Positions 6,546 through 20,131 are shown, counted from the stretch's first letter. The stretch is 64,000 bases of DNA from Ryuthela nishihirai (GCA_038380435.1 JAWZYU010000676.1:1-64000); one strand, 5' to 3'. A program made the numbers and translations. Notes: a model not told the origin generated them from the sequence alone.

Positions 6546-7657
6546 GGGTCACCAGCGTGTGAATTTACTTTTTAAGTGTTCTGACCTCCTCCTCCTCCAA
6601 CCCTTCGAACAAAATAACAGGGAGGTGTTTTGTGAATTGGGTTTCGATGCCGTGTGAAAATAATTTAATGTTTGGTGTATTCCCCCGCTCTAAGGGGAAG
6701 TGGTTATGTGGTTAGGGTGTAGGTGTCGCGTGAAATTTTTTCGGTGTACTCTCCCCCCTAACAGGGAGGGGTTATATGGCTTGGTTTTAGGTAGCGTGTG
6801 AAAATTTTTTTGTGTATTCCCCCCCCTCTAAGAGGAAGGGGTTATGTTGGTTGGGTGTAGGTATCGTGTGAAATTTTTTCGGTGAACTCTCCCCCCCCTA
6901 ACAGGAAGGGGCTCATGTCGGTTGGTTGTAGGTAGCTTGTGAAAATTTTTTGGTGTAATCCCACCGTCCAATAGGAAGGGGTTATTTGGTTTGGGTGTAG
7001 GTATCCTGTGAAAATTTTTCGGTGTACTCTCCCCCCCATAAGAGGAAGGGGTTATGTTGGTTGGTTGTAGGTAGCGTGTGAAATTTTTTTGGTGTATTCC
7101 CACCGTCCAAAAGGAAGGGGTTATGTGGATTAGGTGTAGGTATCGTGTGAAATTTTTTCGGTGTACTCTCCCCCCCATAAGAGGAAGGGGTTATGTTGGT
7201 TGGTTGTAGGTAGCGTGTGAAATTTTTTTGGTGTATTCCCACCGTCCAAAAGGAAGGGGTTATGTGGATTAGGTGTAGGTATCGTGTGAAATTTTTTCGG
7301 TGTACTCTCCCCCCCCATAAGAGGAAGGGGTTATGTTGGTTGGTTGTAGGTAGCGTGTGAAATTTTTTTGGTGTATTCCCACCGTCCAAAAGGAAGGGGT
7401 TATGTGGATTAGGTGTAGGTATCGTGTGAAATTTTTTCGGTGTACTCTCCCCCCCCCCCCCCTTCCATAAGAGGAAGGGGCTATGTGGGTTGGTTGTAGG
7501 TAGCGTGTGAAAATTTTTTGGTGTATTCCCACCGTCCAATAGGAAGGGGTTGTGTGGGTTGGATGTAGGTATCGTGTGAAAATTTTTCAGTGTATCCCCC
7601 CCTCCTCTAAGAGGAAGGGGTTATGTGGGTTGGGTGTCAAGGACCTGTGAATTATTT
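6546..7657. repeat. A/B minisatellite of unit 2
   Basis: Same monomer order as unit 1. The B-monomer run ending near 7316 has 8 C instead of 9, and the long C run near 7449-7462 has 14. Confidence 0.94.
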
Positions 7658-8117
7658 TCTTTTTCTTTTGTACCTTATTATGAAGTGTCGGGTGACTCTC
7701 AACTTCCCTTCACACTTTATCCAGGCTTAGGACTGGCAGCGCATTGCGCTGGCGTGTTTAAAAGTTGTCTGTCTCTCTGGTGGACTTGGTATCATAGCAC
7801 AATGTGCAGAGTTTTACAACGACATAGAAAAAAGAATACAATGCACAGCAAAAGTGACATACAAACAATACAAACATACAGGAAACAGCGAGAGTGTCTT
7901 CTCTTTGCTTTTAAGAAATTTTTTATATTTTTTTTTTTTATTTTTGAACATTTAAATTTTTATTTTTTTTTATTTTTGAACATTTAAATATTTTTTTTTT
8001 TGGTTTTTTGATTTTCACTTAATTCTTTTTTCAGTTTTTCCTGTTTAGGATGCCAAACCCTTCCCGGACATGGCAGTCAGTCCCGGAAGGGGAGGCCGCT
8101 TCCCGATAGCTGCGACA

Positions 8118-9509
8118 TCACACTGCGGTGGTGAAGACGTCGAGCCGTTCCTTGAGCGACGCTGCCGCCCGACCCCTCCTCTGGATCAAGACAGCAGAGA
8201 CGTGCAAGGCGACGCCGAAGGCCGTGGCCACACACATCTTCGATCCCATGAAGAGCAGGACTGCGCGGTCGCCACCGGTGGACCGGAGCAGTCCTGCCAC
8301 GGGAGGGTAGATGAGGTTGGCCACTCCCTGGAAGAGCCGCACCAGGGTGAAGGTGCCGTTCATGTTGTCGACTCCGTGATTCGAGCTAAGCAGGAGGGGG
8401 ATCAGGATGGTCCACACTCCGGTTCCCACTCCTGCGGCGACGGAGGCAACAACAAGCTGCCAGTACTCGCGGCAGAAAGGCAGTGAGATGACGGCTGCAG
8501 CCGAGACGGAGACGGCCGCGATGTATTCGGCCGTCCTCGGCAGGGGAGAGCGGCTGGCGAGAAGACCATACGAGAGGCGCACGACCAGGTCGCCGGCAGC
8601 AGAGTAGGCGAGAAGCAGCATGGCACTGCTCTTCTCGATCCCCAGCGACTTGGCGTGCTGGGGAATGTAGTGCAGGAAGTGAGGGTTGCCCATACCCATC
8701 GCGAAGATGGAAGCGCTCGTGAGGAGGAACAGGCCGTCCGTGAGGAAACGGAGGGACAGCCTCTCGGCGACCACCTTCGCGCAGGATCTGGGTGCCAGCT
8801 CTCCAGCTTCCGCGGGGGTCACGACGACGGCATCGTTGCTGCCGCCGGCGGGCACCTCGCGGAAGCGGCTCTCGGGCCGAACGAAGAGCAGGCCGCAGAC
8901 TGCGATGAGCGTGAAGCAGCCGGCCAGCACGAGGAACGTGTAGTGCAGGCCGACCGCCAGCAGCAGCTCGTTGATCGCAGTGGGCAGGGCCATGGCCCCG
9001 AAGCAGCCTCCCGACAGGGCGACGGCCATCGCTGCCGGCCTCCGTGTCGTGAAGTACTTTCCAGTGCACACTATGCCGGTGGTGATGGCAAAGGATGCAC
9101 CGACCCCCATGAGGCCTCCAATGGTACCTATGAGGAAGGAACCGGAGGTGGCCAGGTAGCTGAGGGCAAGGCCAGCGCTGCACAGCAATCCGCCCAGACA
9201 CACGAGCGGCCTGTATCCGAAGGTAGACATGAGGATCCCTGTCACCGGTGAGAAGACCAGCGATAGGGTTCCTAGCAGCCCCGGGATCCAGGCCGCCTGG
9301 GACGGAGATGTATCAGGAAACTCCAGGAAGATCGCCACCTTCAGAGCGCTGAAGGACTTGACGAATCCTGAAAGGAGAAAGGTTATGAGAAAGCAGCCAC
9401 CAGCGACGGCCCACCCGTATCCTCCATCGGGTGGAACCATCTTGGTGGCTGTGGTGGCGTTGGCACGCTCTTCCTCTACTCCCTTCGTCGCTGCAACTGG
9501 AACGGACAT
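8118..9509 (-). CDS. SLC16-type MFS transporter, copy 2
   Basis: The 463-residue product is identical to copy 1, with the same TM1, TM5, TM8 and TM11 family motifs. The splice acceptor CTTCTTTTGCAG lies at 9531 just upstream, and AATAAA signals lie downstream near 7937-7974. Confidence 0.92.
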   Translation of the reverse strand: MSVPVAATKGVEEERANATTATKMVPPDGGYGWAVAGGCFLITFLLSGFVKSFSALKVAIFLEFPDTSPSQAAWIPGLLGTLSLVFSPVTGILMSTFGYRPLVCLGGLLCSAGLALSYLATSGSFLIGTIGGLMGVGASFAITTGIVCTGKYFTTRRPAAMAVALSGGCFGAMALPTAINELLLAVGLHYTFLVLAGCFTLIAVCGLLFVRPESRFREVPAGGSNDAVVVTPAEAGELAPRSCAKVVAERLSLRFLTDGLFLLTSASIFAMGMGNPHFLHYIPQHAKSLGIEKSSAMLLLAYSAAGDLVVRLSYGLLASRSPLPRTAEYIAAVSVSAAAVISLPFCREYWQLVVASVAAGVGTGVWTILIPLLLSSNHGVDNMNGTFTLVRLFQGVANLIYPPVAGLLRSTGGDRAVLLFMGSKMCVATAFGVALHVSAVLIQRRGRAAASLKERLDVFTTAV

Positions 9510-11855
9510 GGTGGAATCCGGCTCAGGTCACTGCAAAAGAAGGAGAAAAAAAATTAATAATTAGAATTGGTAGAGCTAATATAAATCAGTAGTGCGTCGA
9601 CTAAAGACCACTACAGACTATGCTGAAGAATACTGAACCAAAGAGTAAGCGAAAAGGTTACTATGAGGTAAAGTCGGGAGCTGGAAAACGCACGTCTGTA
9701 GCTGTCAGTGGTCGCAGAGCAAAGGGACGGGCGTTGCACTCAGTGGCACGAGTTGTAAAACCCGTTGGCGTCAGGGGGAAAACCCAGGGGATTAGTAAAA
9801 CCCGTTGGCGTCAGGGAGAAAACCCAGGGGTTTACCTACTACCGGTCGTACAAGGTTCGGGTTTCGCGCTGCCATCTATGTGCAAGCATGGGAACTAATT
9901 TTTCTTCACCTATCCCCATTTTTTTCCCTTGCTCCACCGAGTGGTACATATGTATATGTATATATATTTTTTTATTTCATTTTTTCCAGCGTGACGTCAC
10001 CTGCAAACGAGACAGTGCTATATATGCGAGAAGAATATGGGGCAAGTAGAGTATACAAAAGTTTATTAAAGTTTATAAGATAATGATAGGAAATTTTAAA
10101 GTAATTTTCCTAATAAAATAAACAACCAGTACCAAATGTTTCTAAAATAATTCAATACCAGATGTTTACCGATCGTCACGTAAACTACTCACGTGTTGAC
10201 AATTCGATTTCGTTACCATCGTTGAAAGGTTAATAATAGACATTTTTTCTTGAAATTTCCGTCATATCTATCTATTCTACCAACGCATGGAACTCTAGAA
10301 GAGTTTATCAAATGTTGTTTTTGATCTAAATTGGGACTGATTTTGCTGTAGGAATCGTTTCGTCTGGCATAAACGTTAGAAAGGATCCAAATTAATATAT
10401 TTTTGCCTTAACGAATAATGGAGAAAAAAATGTCGTTTATTTAAATAAAATATCTCAGCTATTTTTGCCTAAATGAAACGGAAAATTTTCTTCTTATTAA
10501 ATTCTTTCATTTGCTACAGTAAATAAGCCATTCTAGAGTAAATAAGCTATTATATTAAGCTTATTTTGCTAGAGTAAATAAGCTTTCATTTGCTAGAGTA
10601 ATTTCTAACCGCTTGGGTGAAGTTACCTTTACGTTTTGCCCTGCTATGCTTGTTTGGGAAAAGCTTTTCTGAATATCCTTTAATTACTCTATATGATTTC
10701 GCAAACGTATATCAGTTTATAAGGGGAGATCGTATTTTGAAGTTTTCCGATTTATTGGTATATATAGTGTGAGGTAATTCTGTCGGAATAATTTTTCACT
10801 GCATAAGAAACTAACGGCTACTCACCACACTTCCCTTAATTGTCCGGATGATTTTAGAGAGGTATAAAAGTGTAAAACTGAAAAATGAATCTAACACGGA
10901 AAAATCTAAATCTGACAACAAAGGACAACCTATATATGACGTAGCAACGGTCTGCCCTACGCAACAGTACTCTCTGAAGGCTTTCATATCGTATATTATT
11001 TTCGCTGCGCAACAATTGGAATTCGAAAAAAACAATTGTTGTTCCTCAATTGTTATCGGTTGGCTTCGAAAAACGATGCTATGGATTCGTGGTTGTTTTA
11101 CTCGGCCTTTGATCAAACGGAGACTTCGATTCCCTTTCCTTCCTGTCGACGGAGAATTTCAGAGCAAGTGTGTTATGCGATCCCTTTTTTTTTTGTCACA
11201 CTATCGTTTTATTTCTTTTAGTTCTTCTGCAGGAGAGGGTCTATGGGTTGTGCGATCCATTTAGAGGTTCGATCGTGCCCATACCTCTGCTTTCCACAGA
11301 CGTGAGTTATATGCTGTTTCTCCTAGTGTAGAGTGATTCACTGGATTTTTTTTTTTTAAAGGTTTTCTAGGTTTTTCTTAGGAATTGGCATTATTCCTGG
11401 GATTTTATTTGCTCACTTGTTCCTACCGCTTGGGTCGTGTCGGTCTTTCTTACTTCTGAGCAGCACTTTTTTTGCACACAATGGGCTAAAGGTCCAGGTC
11501 CCATAGACCACGAAGGCTCAGAGGAGGTTGGGGGGTACCCACTGGATCACCCAGTGGGGGGACAAGATGGTAGACTCCCCTCAAGGCCATCCAGCGTGTT
11601 CTTTAACGTGCACAGGATATGGCCCTCCCGCACACGGAGCCACGGCCTAATGTCCCATCCGACGGACGGCGGTCATTCCAATACCATCGGTGTCCTCTAC
11701 TGACCGCGGGTAGGGCGGAGATTAATGTAAACGCAGGAAGAGACTTATGGGTGGACATCCGACGGACGGCGGTCATTCCAATACCATCGGTGTCCTCTAC
11801 TGACCGCGGGTAGGGCGGAGATTAATGTAAACGCAGGAAGAGACTTATGGGTGGA

Positions 11856-12968
11856 GGGTCACCAGCGTGTGAATTTACTTTTTAAGTGTTCTGACCTCCT
11901 CCTCCTCCAACCCTTCGAACAAAATAACAGGGAGGTGTTTTGTGAATTGGGTTTCGATGCCGTGTGAAAATAATTTAATGTTTGGTGTATTCCCCCGCTC
12001 TAAGGGGAAGTGGTTATGTGGTTAGGGTGTAGGTGTCGCGTGAAATTTTTTCGGTGTACTCTCCCCCCTAACAGGGAGGGGTTATATGGCTTGGTTTTAG
12101 GTAGCGTGTGAAAATTTTTTTGTGTATTCCCCCCCCTCTAAGAGGAAGGGGTTATGTTGGTTGGGTGTAGGTATCGTGTGAAATTTTTTCGGTGAACTCT
12201 CCCCCCCCTAACAGGAAGGGGCTCATGTCGGTTGGTTGTAGGTAGCTTGTGAAAATTTTTTGGTGTAATCCCACCGTCCAATAGGAAGGGGTTATTTGGT
12301 TTGGGTGTAGGTATCCTGTGAAAATTTTTCGGTGTACTCTCCCCCCCATAAGAGGAAGGGGTTATGTTGGTTGGTTGTAGGTAGCGTGTGAAATTTTTTT
12401 GGTGTATTCCCACCGTCCAAAAGGAAGGGGTTATGTGGATTAGGTGTAGGTATCGTGTGAAATTTTTTCGGTGTACTCTCCCCCCCATAAGAGGAAGGGG
12501 TTATGTTGGTTGGTTGTAGGTAGCGTGTGAAATTTTTTTGGTGTATTCCCACCGTCCAAAAGGAAGGGGTTATGTGGATTAGGTGTAGGTATCGTGTGAA
12601 ATTTTTTCGGTGTACTCTCCCCCCCCATAAGAGGAAGGGGTTATGTTGGTTGGTTGTAGGTAGCGTGTGAAATTTTTTTGGTGTATTCCCACCGTCCAAA
12701 AGGAAGGGGTTATGTGGATTAGGTGTAGGTATCGTGTGAAATTTTTTCGGTGTACTCTCCCCCCCCCCCCCCCTTCCATAAGAGGAAGGGGCTATGTGGG
12801 TTGGTTGTAGGTAGCGTGTGAAAATTTTTTGGTGTATTCCCACCGTCCAATAGGAAGGGGTTGTGTGGGTTGGATGTAGGTATCGTGTGAAAATTTTTCA
12901 GTGTATCCCCCCCTCCTCTAAGAGGAAGGGGTTATGTGGGTTGGGTGTCAAGGACCTGTGAATTATTT
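11856..12968. repeat. A/B minisatellite of unit 3
   Basis: Same monomer series; the long C run near 12759-12773 is 15, joint longest in the window with unit 4. Confidence 0.94.
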
Positions 12969-13428
12969 TCTTTTTCTTTTGTACCTTATTATGAAGTGTC
13001 GGGTGACTCTCAACTTCCCTTCACACTTTATCCAGGCTTAGGACTGGCAGCGCATTGCGCTGGCGTGTTTAAAAGTTGTCTGTCTCTCTGGTGGACTTGG
13101 TATCATAGCACAATGTGCAGAGTTTTACAACGACATAGAAAAAAGAATACAATGCACAGCAAAAGTGACATACAAACAATACAAACATACAGGAAACAGC
13201 GAGAGTGTCTTCTCTTTGCTTTTAAGAAATTTTTTATATTTTTTTTTTTTATTTTTGAACATTTAAATTTTTATTTTTTTTTATTTTTGAACATTTAAAT
13301 ATTTTTTTTTTTGGTTTTTTGATTTTCACTTAATTCTTTTTTCAGTTTTTCCTGTTTAGGATGCCAAACCCTTCCCGGACATGGCAGTCAGTCCCGGAAG
13401 GGGAGGCCGCTTCCCGATAGCTGCGACA

Positions 13429-14820
13429 TCACACTGCGGTGGTGAAGACGTCGAGCCGTTCCTTGAGCGACGCTGCCGCCCGACCCCTCCTCTGGATCAA
13501 GACAGCAGAGACGTGCAAGGCGACGCCGAAGGCCGTGGCCACACACATCTTCGATCCCATGAAGAGCAGGACTGCGCGGTCGCCACCGGTGGACCGGAGC
13601 AGTCCTGCCACGGGAGGGTAGATGAGGTTGGCCACTCCCTGGAAGAGCCGCACCAGGGTGAAGGTGCCGTTCATGTTGTCGACTCCGTGATTCGAGCTAA
13701 GCAGGAGGGGGATCAGGATGGTCCACACTCCGGTTCCCACTCCTGCGGCGACGGAGGCAACAACAAGCTGCCAGTACTCGCGGCAGAAAGGCAGTGAGAT
13801 GACGGCTGCAGCCGAGACGGAGACGGCCGCGATGTATTCGGCCGTCCTCGGCAGGGGAGAGCGGCTGGCGAGAAGACCATACGAGAGGCGCACGACCAGG
13901 TCGCCGGCAGCAGAGTAGGCGAGAAGCAGCATGGCACTGCTCTTCTCGATCCCCAGCGACTTGGCGTGCTGGGGAATGTAGTGCAGGAAGTGAGGGTTGC
14001 CCATACCCATCGCGAAGATGGAAGCGCTCGTGAGGAGGAACAGGCCGTCCGTGAGGAAACGGAGGGACAGCCTCTCGGCGACCACCTTCGCGCAGGATCT
14101 GGGTGCCAGCTCTCCAGCTTCCGCGGGGGTCACGACGACGGCATCGTTGCTGCCGCCGGCGGGCACCTCGCGGAAGCGGCTCTCGGGCCGAACGAAGAGC
14201 AGGCCGCAGACTGCGATGAGCGTGAAGCAGCCGGCCAGCACGAGGAACGTGTAGTGCAGGCCGACCGCCAGCAGCAGCTCGTTGATCGCAGTGGGCAGGG
14301 CCATGGCCCCGAAGCAGCCTCCCGACAGGGCGACGGCCATCGCTGCCGGCCTCCGTGTCGTGAAGTACTTTCCAGTGCACACTATGCCGGTGGTGATGGC
14401 AAAGGATGCACCGACCCCCATGAGGCCTCCAATGGTACCTATGAGGAAGGAACCGGAGGTGGCCAGGTAGCTGAGGGCAAGGCCAGCGCTGCACAGCAAT
14501 CCGCCCAGACACACGAGCGGCCTGTATCCGAAGGTAGACATGAGGATCCCTGTCACCGGTGAGAAGACCAGCGATAGGGTTCCTAGCAGCCCCGGGATCC
14601 AGGCCGCCTGGGACGGAGATGTATCAGGAAACTCCAGGAAGATCGCCACCTTCAGAGCGCTGAAGGACTTGACGAATCCTGAAAGGAGAAAGGTTATGAG
14701 AAAGCAGCCACCAGCGACGGCCCACCCGTATCCTCCATCGGGTGGAACCATCTTGGTGGCTGTGGTGGCGTTGGCACGCTCTTCCTCTACTCCCTTCGTC
14801 GCTGCAACTGGAACGGACAT
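13429..14820 (-). CDS. SLC16-type MFS transporter, copy 3
   Basis: Product identical to copy 1 (463 residues), intact, with the acceptor at 14842 and the promoter candidate at 15238-15313. Confidence 0.92.
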   Translation of the reverse strand: MSVPVAATKGVEEERANATTATKMVPPDGGYGWAVAGGCFLITFLLSGFVKSFSALKVAIFLEFPDTSPSQAAWIPGLLGTLSLVFSPVTGILMSTFGYRPLVCLGGLLCSAGLALSYLATSGSFLIGTIGGLMGVGASFAITTGIVCTGKYFTTRRPAAMAVALSGGCFGAMALPTAINELLLAVGLHYTFLVLAGCFTLIAVCGLLFVRPESRFREVPAGGSNDAVVVTPAEAGELAPRSCAKVVAERLSLRFLTDGLFLLTSASIFAMGMGNPHFLHYIPQHAKSLGIEKSSAMLLLAYSAAGDLVVRLSYGLLASRSPLPRTAEYIAAVSVSAAAVISLPFCREYWQLVVASVAAGVGTGVWTILIPLLLSSNHGVDNMNGTFTLVRLFQGVANLIYPPVAGLLRSTGGDRAVLLFMGSKMCVATAFGVALHVSAVLIQRRGRAAASLKERLDVFTTAV

Positions 14821-17166
14821 GGTGGAATCCGGCTCAGGTCACTGCAAAAGAAGGAGAAAAAAAATTAATAATTAGAATTGGTAGAGCTAATATAAATCAG
14901 TAGTGCGTCGACTAAAGACCACTACAGACTATGCTGAAGAATACTGAACCAAAGAGTAAGCGAAAAGGTTACTATGAGGTAAAGTCGGGAGCTGGAAAAC
15001 GCACGTCTGTAGCTGTCAGTGGTCGCAGAGCAAAGGGACGGGCGTTGCACTCAGTGGCACGAGTTGTAAAACCCGTTGGCGTCAGGGGGAAAACCCAGGG
15101 GATTAGTAAAACCCGTTGGCGTCAGGGAGAAAACCCAGGGGTTTACCTACTACCGGTCGTACAAGGTTCGGGTTTCGCGCTGCCATCTATGTGCAAGCAT
15201 GGGAACTAATTTTTCTTCACCTATCCCCATTTTTTTCCCTTGCTCCACCGAGTGGTACATATGTATATGTATATATATTTTTTTATTTCATTTTTTCCAG
15301 CGTGACGTCACCTGCAAACGAGACAGTGCTATATATGCGAGAAGAATATGGGGCAAGTAGAGTATACAAAAGTTTATTAAAGTTTATAAGATAATGATAG
15401 GAAATTTTAAAGTAATTTTCCTAATAAAATAAACAACCAGTACCAAATGTTTCTAAAATAATTCAATACCAGATGTTTACCGATCGTCACGTAAACTACT
15501 CACGTGTTGACAATTCGATTTCGTTACCATCGTTGAAAGGTTAATAATAGACATTTTTTCTTGAAATTTCCGTCATATCTATCTATTCTACCAACGCATG
15601 GAACTCTAGAAGAGTTTATCAAATGTTGTTTTTGATCTAAATTGGGACTGATTTTGCTGTAGGAATCGTTTCGTCTGGCATAAACGTTAGAAAGGATCCA
15701 AATTAATATATTTTTGCCTTAACGAATAATGGAGAAAAAAATGTCGTTTATTTAAATAAAATATCTCAGCTATTTTTGCCTAAATGAAACGGAAAATTTT
15801 CTTCTTATTAAATTCTTTCATTTGCTACAGTAAATAAGCCATTCTAGAGTAAATAAGCTATTATATTAAGCTTATTTTGCTAGAGTAAATAAGCTTTCAT
15901 TTGCTAGAGTAATTTCTAACCGCTTGGGTGAAGTTACCTTTACGTTTTGCCCTGCTATGCTTGTTTGGGAAAAGCTTTTCTGAATATCCTTTAATTACTC
16001 TATATGATTTCGCAAACGTATATCAGTTTATAAGGGGAGATCGTATTTTGAAGTTTTCCGATTTATTGGTATATATAGTGTGAGGTAATTCTGTCGGAAT
16101 AATTTTTCACTGCATAAGAAACTAACGGCTACTCACCACACTTCCCTTAATTGTCCGGATGATTTTAGAGAGGTATAAAAGTGTAAAACTGAAAAATGAA
16201 TCTAACACGGAAAAATCTAAATCTGACAACAAAGGACAACCTATATATGACGTAGCAACGGTCTGCCCTACGCAACAGTACTCTCTGAAGGCTTTCATAT
16301 CGTATATTATTTTCGCTGCGCAACAATTGGAATTCGAAAAAAACAATTGTTGTTCCTCAATTGTTATCGGTTGGCTTCGAAAAACGATGCTATGGATTCG
16401 TGGTTGTTTTACTCGGCCTTTGATCAAACGGAGACTTCGATTCCCTTTCCTTCCTGTCGACGGAGAATTTCAGAGCAAGTGTGTTATGCGATCCCTTTTT
16501 TTTTTGTCACACTATCGTTTTATTTCTTTTAGTTCTTCTGCAGGAGAGGGTCTATGGGTTGTGCGATCCATTTAGAGGTTCGATCGTGCCCATACCTCTG
16601 CTTTCCACAGACGTGAGTTATATGCTGTTTCTCCTAGTGTAGAGTGATTCACTGGATTTTTTTTTTTTAAAGGTTTTCTAGGTTTTTCTTAGGAATTGGC
16701 ATTATTCCTGGGATTTTATTTGCTCACTTGTTCCTACCGCTTGGGTCGTGTCGGTCTTTCTTACTTCTGAGCAGCACTTTTTTTGCACACAATGGGCTAA
16801 AGGTCCAGGTCCCATAGACCACGAAGGCTCAGAGGAGGTTGGGGGGTACCCACTGGATCACCCAGTGGGGGGACAAGATGGTAGACTCCCCTCAAGGCCA
16901 TCCAGCGTGTTCTTTAACGTGCACAGGATATGGCCCTCCCGCACACGGAGCCACGGCCTAATGTCCCATCCGACGGACGGCGGTCATTCCAATACCATCG
17001 GTGTCCTCTACTGACCGCGGGTAGGGCGGAGATTAATGTAAACGCAGGAAGAGACTTATGGGTGGACATCCGACGGACGGCGGTCATTCCAATACCATCG
17101 GTGTCCTCTACTGACCGCGGGTAGGGCGGAGATTAATGTAAACGCAGGAAGAGACTTATGGGTGGA

Positions 17167-18279
17167 GGGTCACCAGCGTGTGAATTTACTTTTTAAGTGT
17201 TCTGACCTCCTCCTCCTCCAACCCTTCGAACAAAATAACAGGGAGGTGTTTTGTGAATTGGGTTTCGATGCCGTGTGAAAATAATTTAATGTTTGGTGTA
17301 TTCCCCCGCTCTAAGGGGAAGTGGTTATGTGGTTAGGGTGTAGGTGTCGCGTGAAATTTTTTCGGTGTACTCTCCCCCCTAACAGGGAGGGGTTATATGG
17401 CTTGGTTTTAGGTAGCGTGTGAAAATTTTTTTGTGTATTCCCCCCCCTCTAAGAGGAAGGGGTTATGTTGGTTGGGTGTAGGTATCGTGTGAAATTTTTT
17501 CGGTGAACTCTCCCCCCCCTAACAGGAAGGGGCTCATGTCGGTTGGTTGTAGGTAGCTTGTGAAAATTTTTTGGTGTAATCCCACCGTCCAATAGGAAGG
17601 GGTTATTTGGTTTGGGTGTAGGTATCCTGTGAAAATTTTTCGGTGTACTCTCCCCCCCATAAGAGGAAGGGGTTATGTTGGTTGGTTGTAGGTAGCGTGT
17701 GAAATTTTTTTGGTGTATTCCCACCGTCCAAAAGGAAGGGGTTATGTGGATTAGGTGTAGGTATCGTGTGAAATTTTTTCGGTGTACTCTCCCCCCCATA
17801 AGAGGAAGGGGTTATGTTGGTTGGTTGTAGGTAGCGTGTGAAATTTTTTTGGTGTATTCCCACCGTCCAAAAGGAAGGGGTTATGTGGATTAGGTGTAGG
17901 TATCGTGTGAAATTTTTTCGGTGTACTCTCCCCCCCCATAAGAGGAAGGGGTTATGTTGGTTGGTTGTAGGTAGCGTGTGAAATTTTTTTGGTGTATTCC
18001 CACCGTCCAAAAGGAAGGGGTTATGTGGATTAGGTGTAGGTATCGTGTGAAATTTTTTCGGTGTACTCTCCCCCCCCCCCCCCCTTCCATAAGAGGAAGG
18101 GGCTATGTGGGTTGGTTGTAGGTAGCGTGTGAAAATTTTTTGGTGTATTCCCACCGTCCAATAGGAAGGGGTTGTGTGGGTTGGATGTAGGTATCGTGTG
18201 AAAATTTTTCAGTGTATCCCCCCCTCCTCTAAGAGGAAGGGGTTATGTGGGTTGGGTGTCAAGGACCTGTGAATTATTT
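17167..18279. repeat. A/B minisatellite of unit 4
   Basis: Same monomer series; long C run of 15 near 18070-18084, variable B run of 8. Confidence 0.94.
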
Positions 18280-18739
18280 TCTTTTTCTTTTGTACCTTAT
18301 TATGAAGTGTCGGGTGACTCTCAACTTCCCTTCACACTTTATCCAGGCTTAGGACTGGCAGCGCATTGCGCTGGCGTGTTTAAAAGTTGTCTGTCTCTCT
18401 GGTGGACTTGGTATCATAGCACAATGTGCAGAGTTTTACAACGACATAGAAAAAAGAATACAATGCACAGCAAAAGTGACATACAAACAATACAAACATA
18501 CAGGAAACAGCGAGAGTGTCTTCTCTTTGCTTTTAAGAAATTTTTTATATTTTTTTTTTTTATTTTTGAACATTTAAATTTTTATTTTTTTTTATTTTTG
18601 AACATTTAAATATTTTTTTTTTTGGTTTTTTGATTTTCACTTAATTCTTTTTTCAGTTTTTCCTGTTTAGGATGCCAAACCCTTCCCGGACATGGCAGTC
18701 AGTCCCGGAAGGGGAGGCCGCTTCCCGATAGCTGCGACA

Positions 18740-20131
18740 TCACACTGCGGTGGTGAAGACGTCGAGCCGTTCCTTGAGCGACGCTGCCGCCCGACCCCTC
18801 CTCTGGATCAAGACAGCAGAGACGTGCAAGGCGACGCCGAAGGCCGTGGCCACACACATCTTCGATCCCATGAAGAGCAGGACTGCGCGGTCGCCACCGG
18901 TGGACCGGAGCAGTCCTGCCACGGGAGGGTAGATGAGGTTGGCCACTCCCTGGAAGAGCCGCACCAGGGTGAAGGTGCCGTTCATGTTGTCGACTCCGTG
19001 ATTCGAGCTAAGCAGGAGGGGGATCAGGATGGTCCACACTCCGGTTCCCACTCCTGCGGCGACGGAGGCAACAACAAGCTGCCAGTACTCGCGGCAGAAA
19101 GGCAGTGAGATGACGGCTGCAGCCGAGACGGAGACGGCCGCGATGTATTCGGCCGTCCTCGGCAGGGGAGAGCGGCTGGCGAGAAGACCATACGAGAGGC
19201 GCACGACCAGGTCGCCGGCAGCAGAGTAGGCGAGAAGCAGCATGGCACTGCTCTTCTCGATCCCCAGCGACTTGGCGTGCTGGGGAATGTAGTGCAGGAA
19301 GTGAGGGTTGCCCATACCCATCGCGAAGATGGAAGCGCTCGTGAGGAGGAACAGGCCGTCCGTGAGGAAACGGAGGGACAGCCTCTCGGCGACCACCTTC
19401 GCGCAGGATCTGGGTGCCAGCTCTCCAGCTTCCGCGGGGGTCACGACGACGGCATCGTTGCTGCCGCCGGCGGGCACCTCGCGGAAGCGGCTCTCGGGCC
19501 GAACGAAGAGCAGGCCGCAGACTGCGATGAGCGTGAAGCAGCCGGCCAGCACGAGGAACGTGTAGTGCAGGCCGACCGCCAGCAGCAGCTCGTTGATCGC
19601 AGTGGGCAGGGCCATGGCCCCGAAGCAGCCTCCCGACAGGGCGACGGCCATCGCTGCCGGCCTCCGTGTCGTGAAGTACTTTCCAGTGCACACTATGCCG
19701 GTGGTGATGGCAAAGGATGCACCGACCCCCATGAGGCCTCCAATGGTACCTATGAGGAAGGAACCGGAGGTGGCCAGGTAGCTGAGGGCAAGGCCAGCGC
19801 TGCACAGCAATCCGCCCAGACACACGAGCGGCCTGTATCCGAAGGTAGACATGAGGATCCCTGTCACCGGTGAGAAGACCAGCGATAGGGTTCCTAGCAG
19901 CCCCGGGATCCAGGCCGCCTGGGACGGAGATGTATCAGGAAACTCCAGGAAGATCGCCACCTTCAGAGCGCTGAAGGACTTGACGAATCCTGAAAGGAGA
20001 AAGGTTATGAGAAAGCAGCCACCAGCGACGGCCCACCCGTATCCTCCATCGGGTGGAACCATCTTGGTGGCTGTGGTGGCGTTGGCACGCTCTTCCTCTA
20101 CTCCCTTCGTCGCTGCAACTGGAACGGACAT
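18740..20131 (-). CDS. SLC16-type MFS transporter, copy 4
   Basis: Product identical to copy 1. The private base change of this unit (20399) lies in the putative leader intron, not in the coding exon. Confidence 0.92.
   Translation of the reverse strand: MSVPVAATKGVEEERANATTATKMVPPDGGYGWAVAGGCFLITFLLSGFVKSFSALKVAIFLEFPDTSPSQAAWIPGLLGTLSLVFSPVTGILMSTFGYRPLVCLGGLLCSAGLALSYLATSGSFLIGTIGGLMGVGASFAITTGIVCTGKYFTTRRPAAMAVALSGGCFGAMALPTAINELLLAVGLHYTFLVLAGCFTLIAVCGLLFVRPESRFREVPAGGSNDAVVVTPAEAGELAPRSCAKVVAERLSLRFLTDGLFLLTSASIFAMGMGNPHFLHYIPQHAKSLGIEKSSAMLLLAYSAAGDLVVRLSYGLLASRSPLPRTAEYIAAVSVSAAAVISLPFCREYWQLVVASVAAGVGTGVWTILIPLLLSSNHGVDNMNGTFTLVRLFQGVANLIYPPVAGLLRSTGGDRAVLLFMGSKMCVATAFGVALHVSAVLIQRRGRAAASLKERLDVFTTAV

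Larger units (their letters stand above)
5314..10625. repeat. Array unit 2
   Basis: This is the longest unit (5312 bp). It carries an extra AG within GGCGGAGAGATT near 6507-6510 that no other unit has. The long minisatellite C run is 14 and the variable B-monomer run is 8. Confidence 0.95.
10626..15936. repeat. Array unit 3
   Basis: 5311 bp. I see no private substitution; it differs in C-run length (long run 15, variable B run 8). Confidence 0.95.
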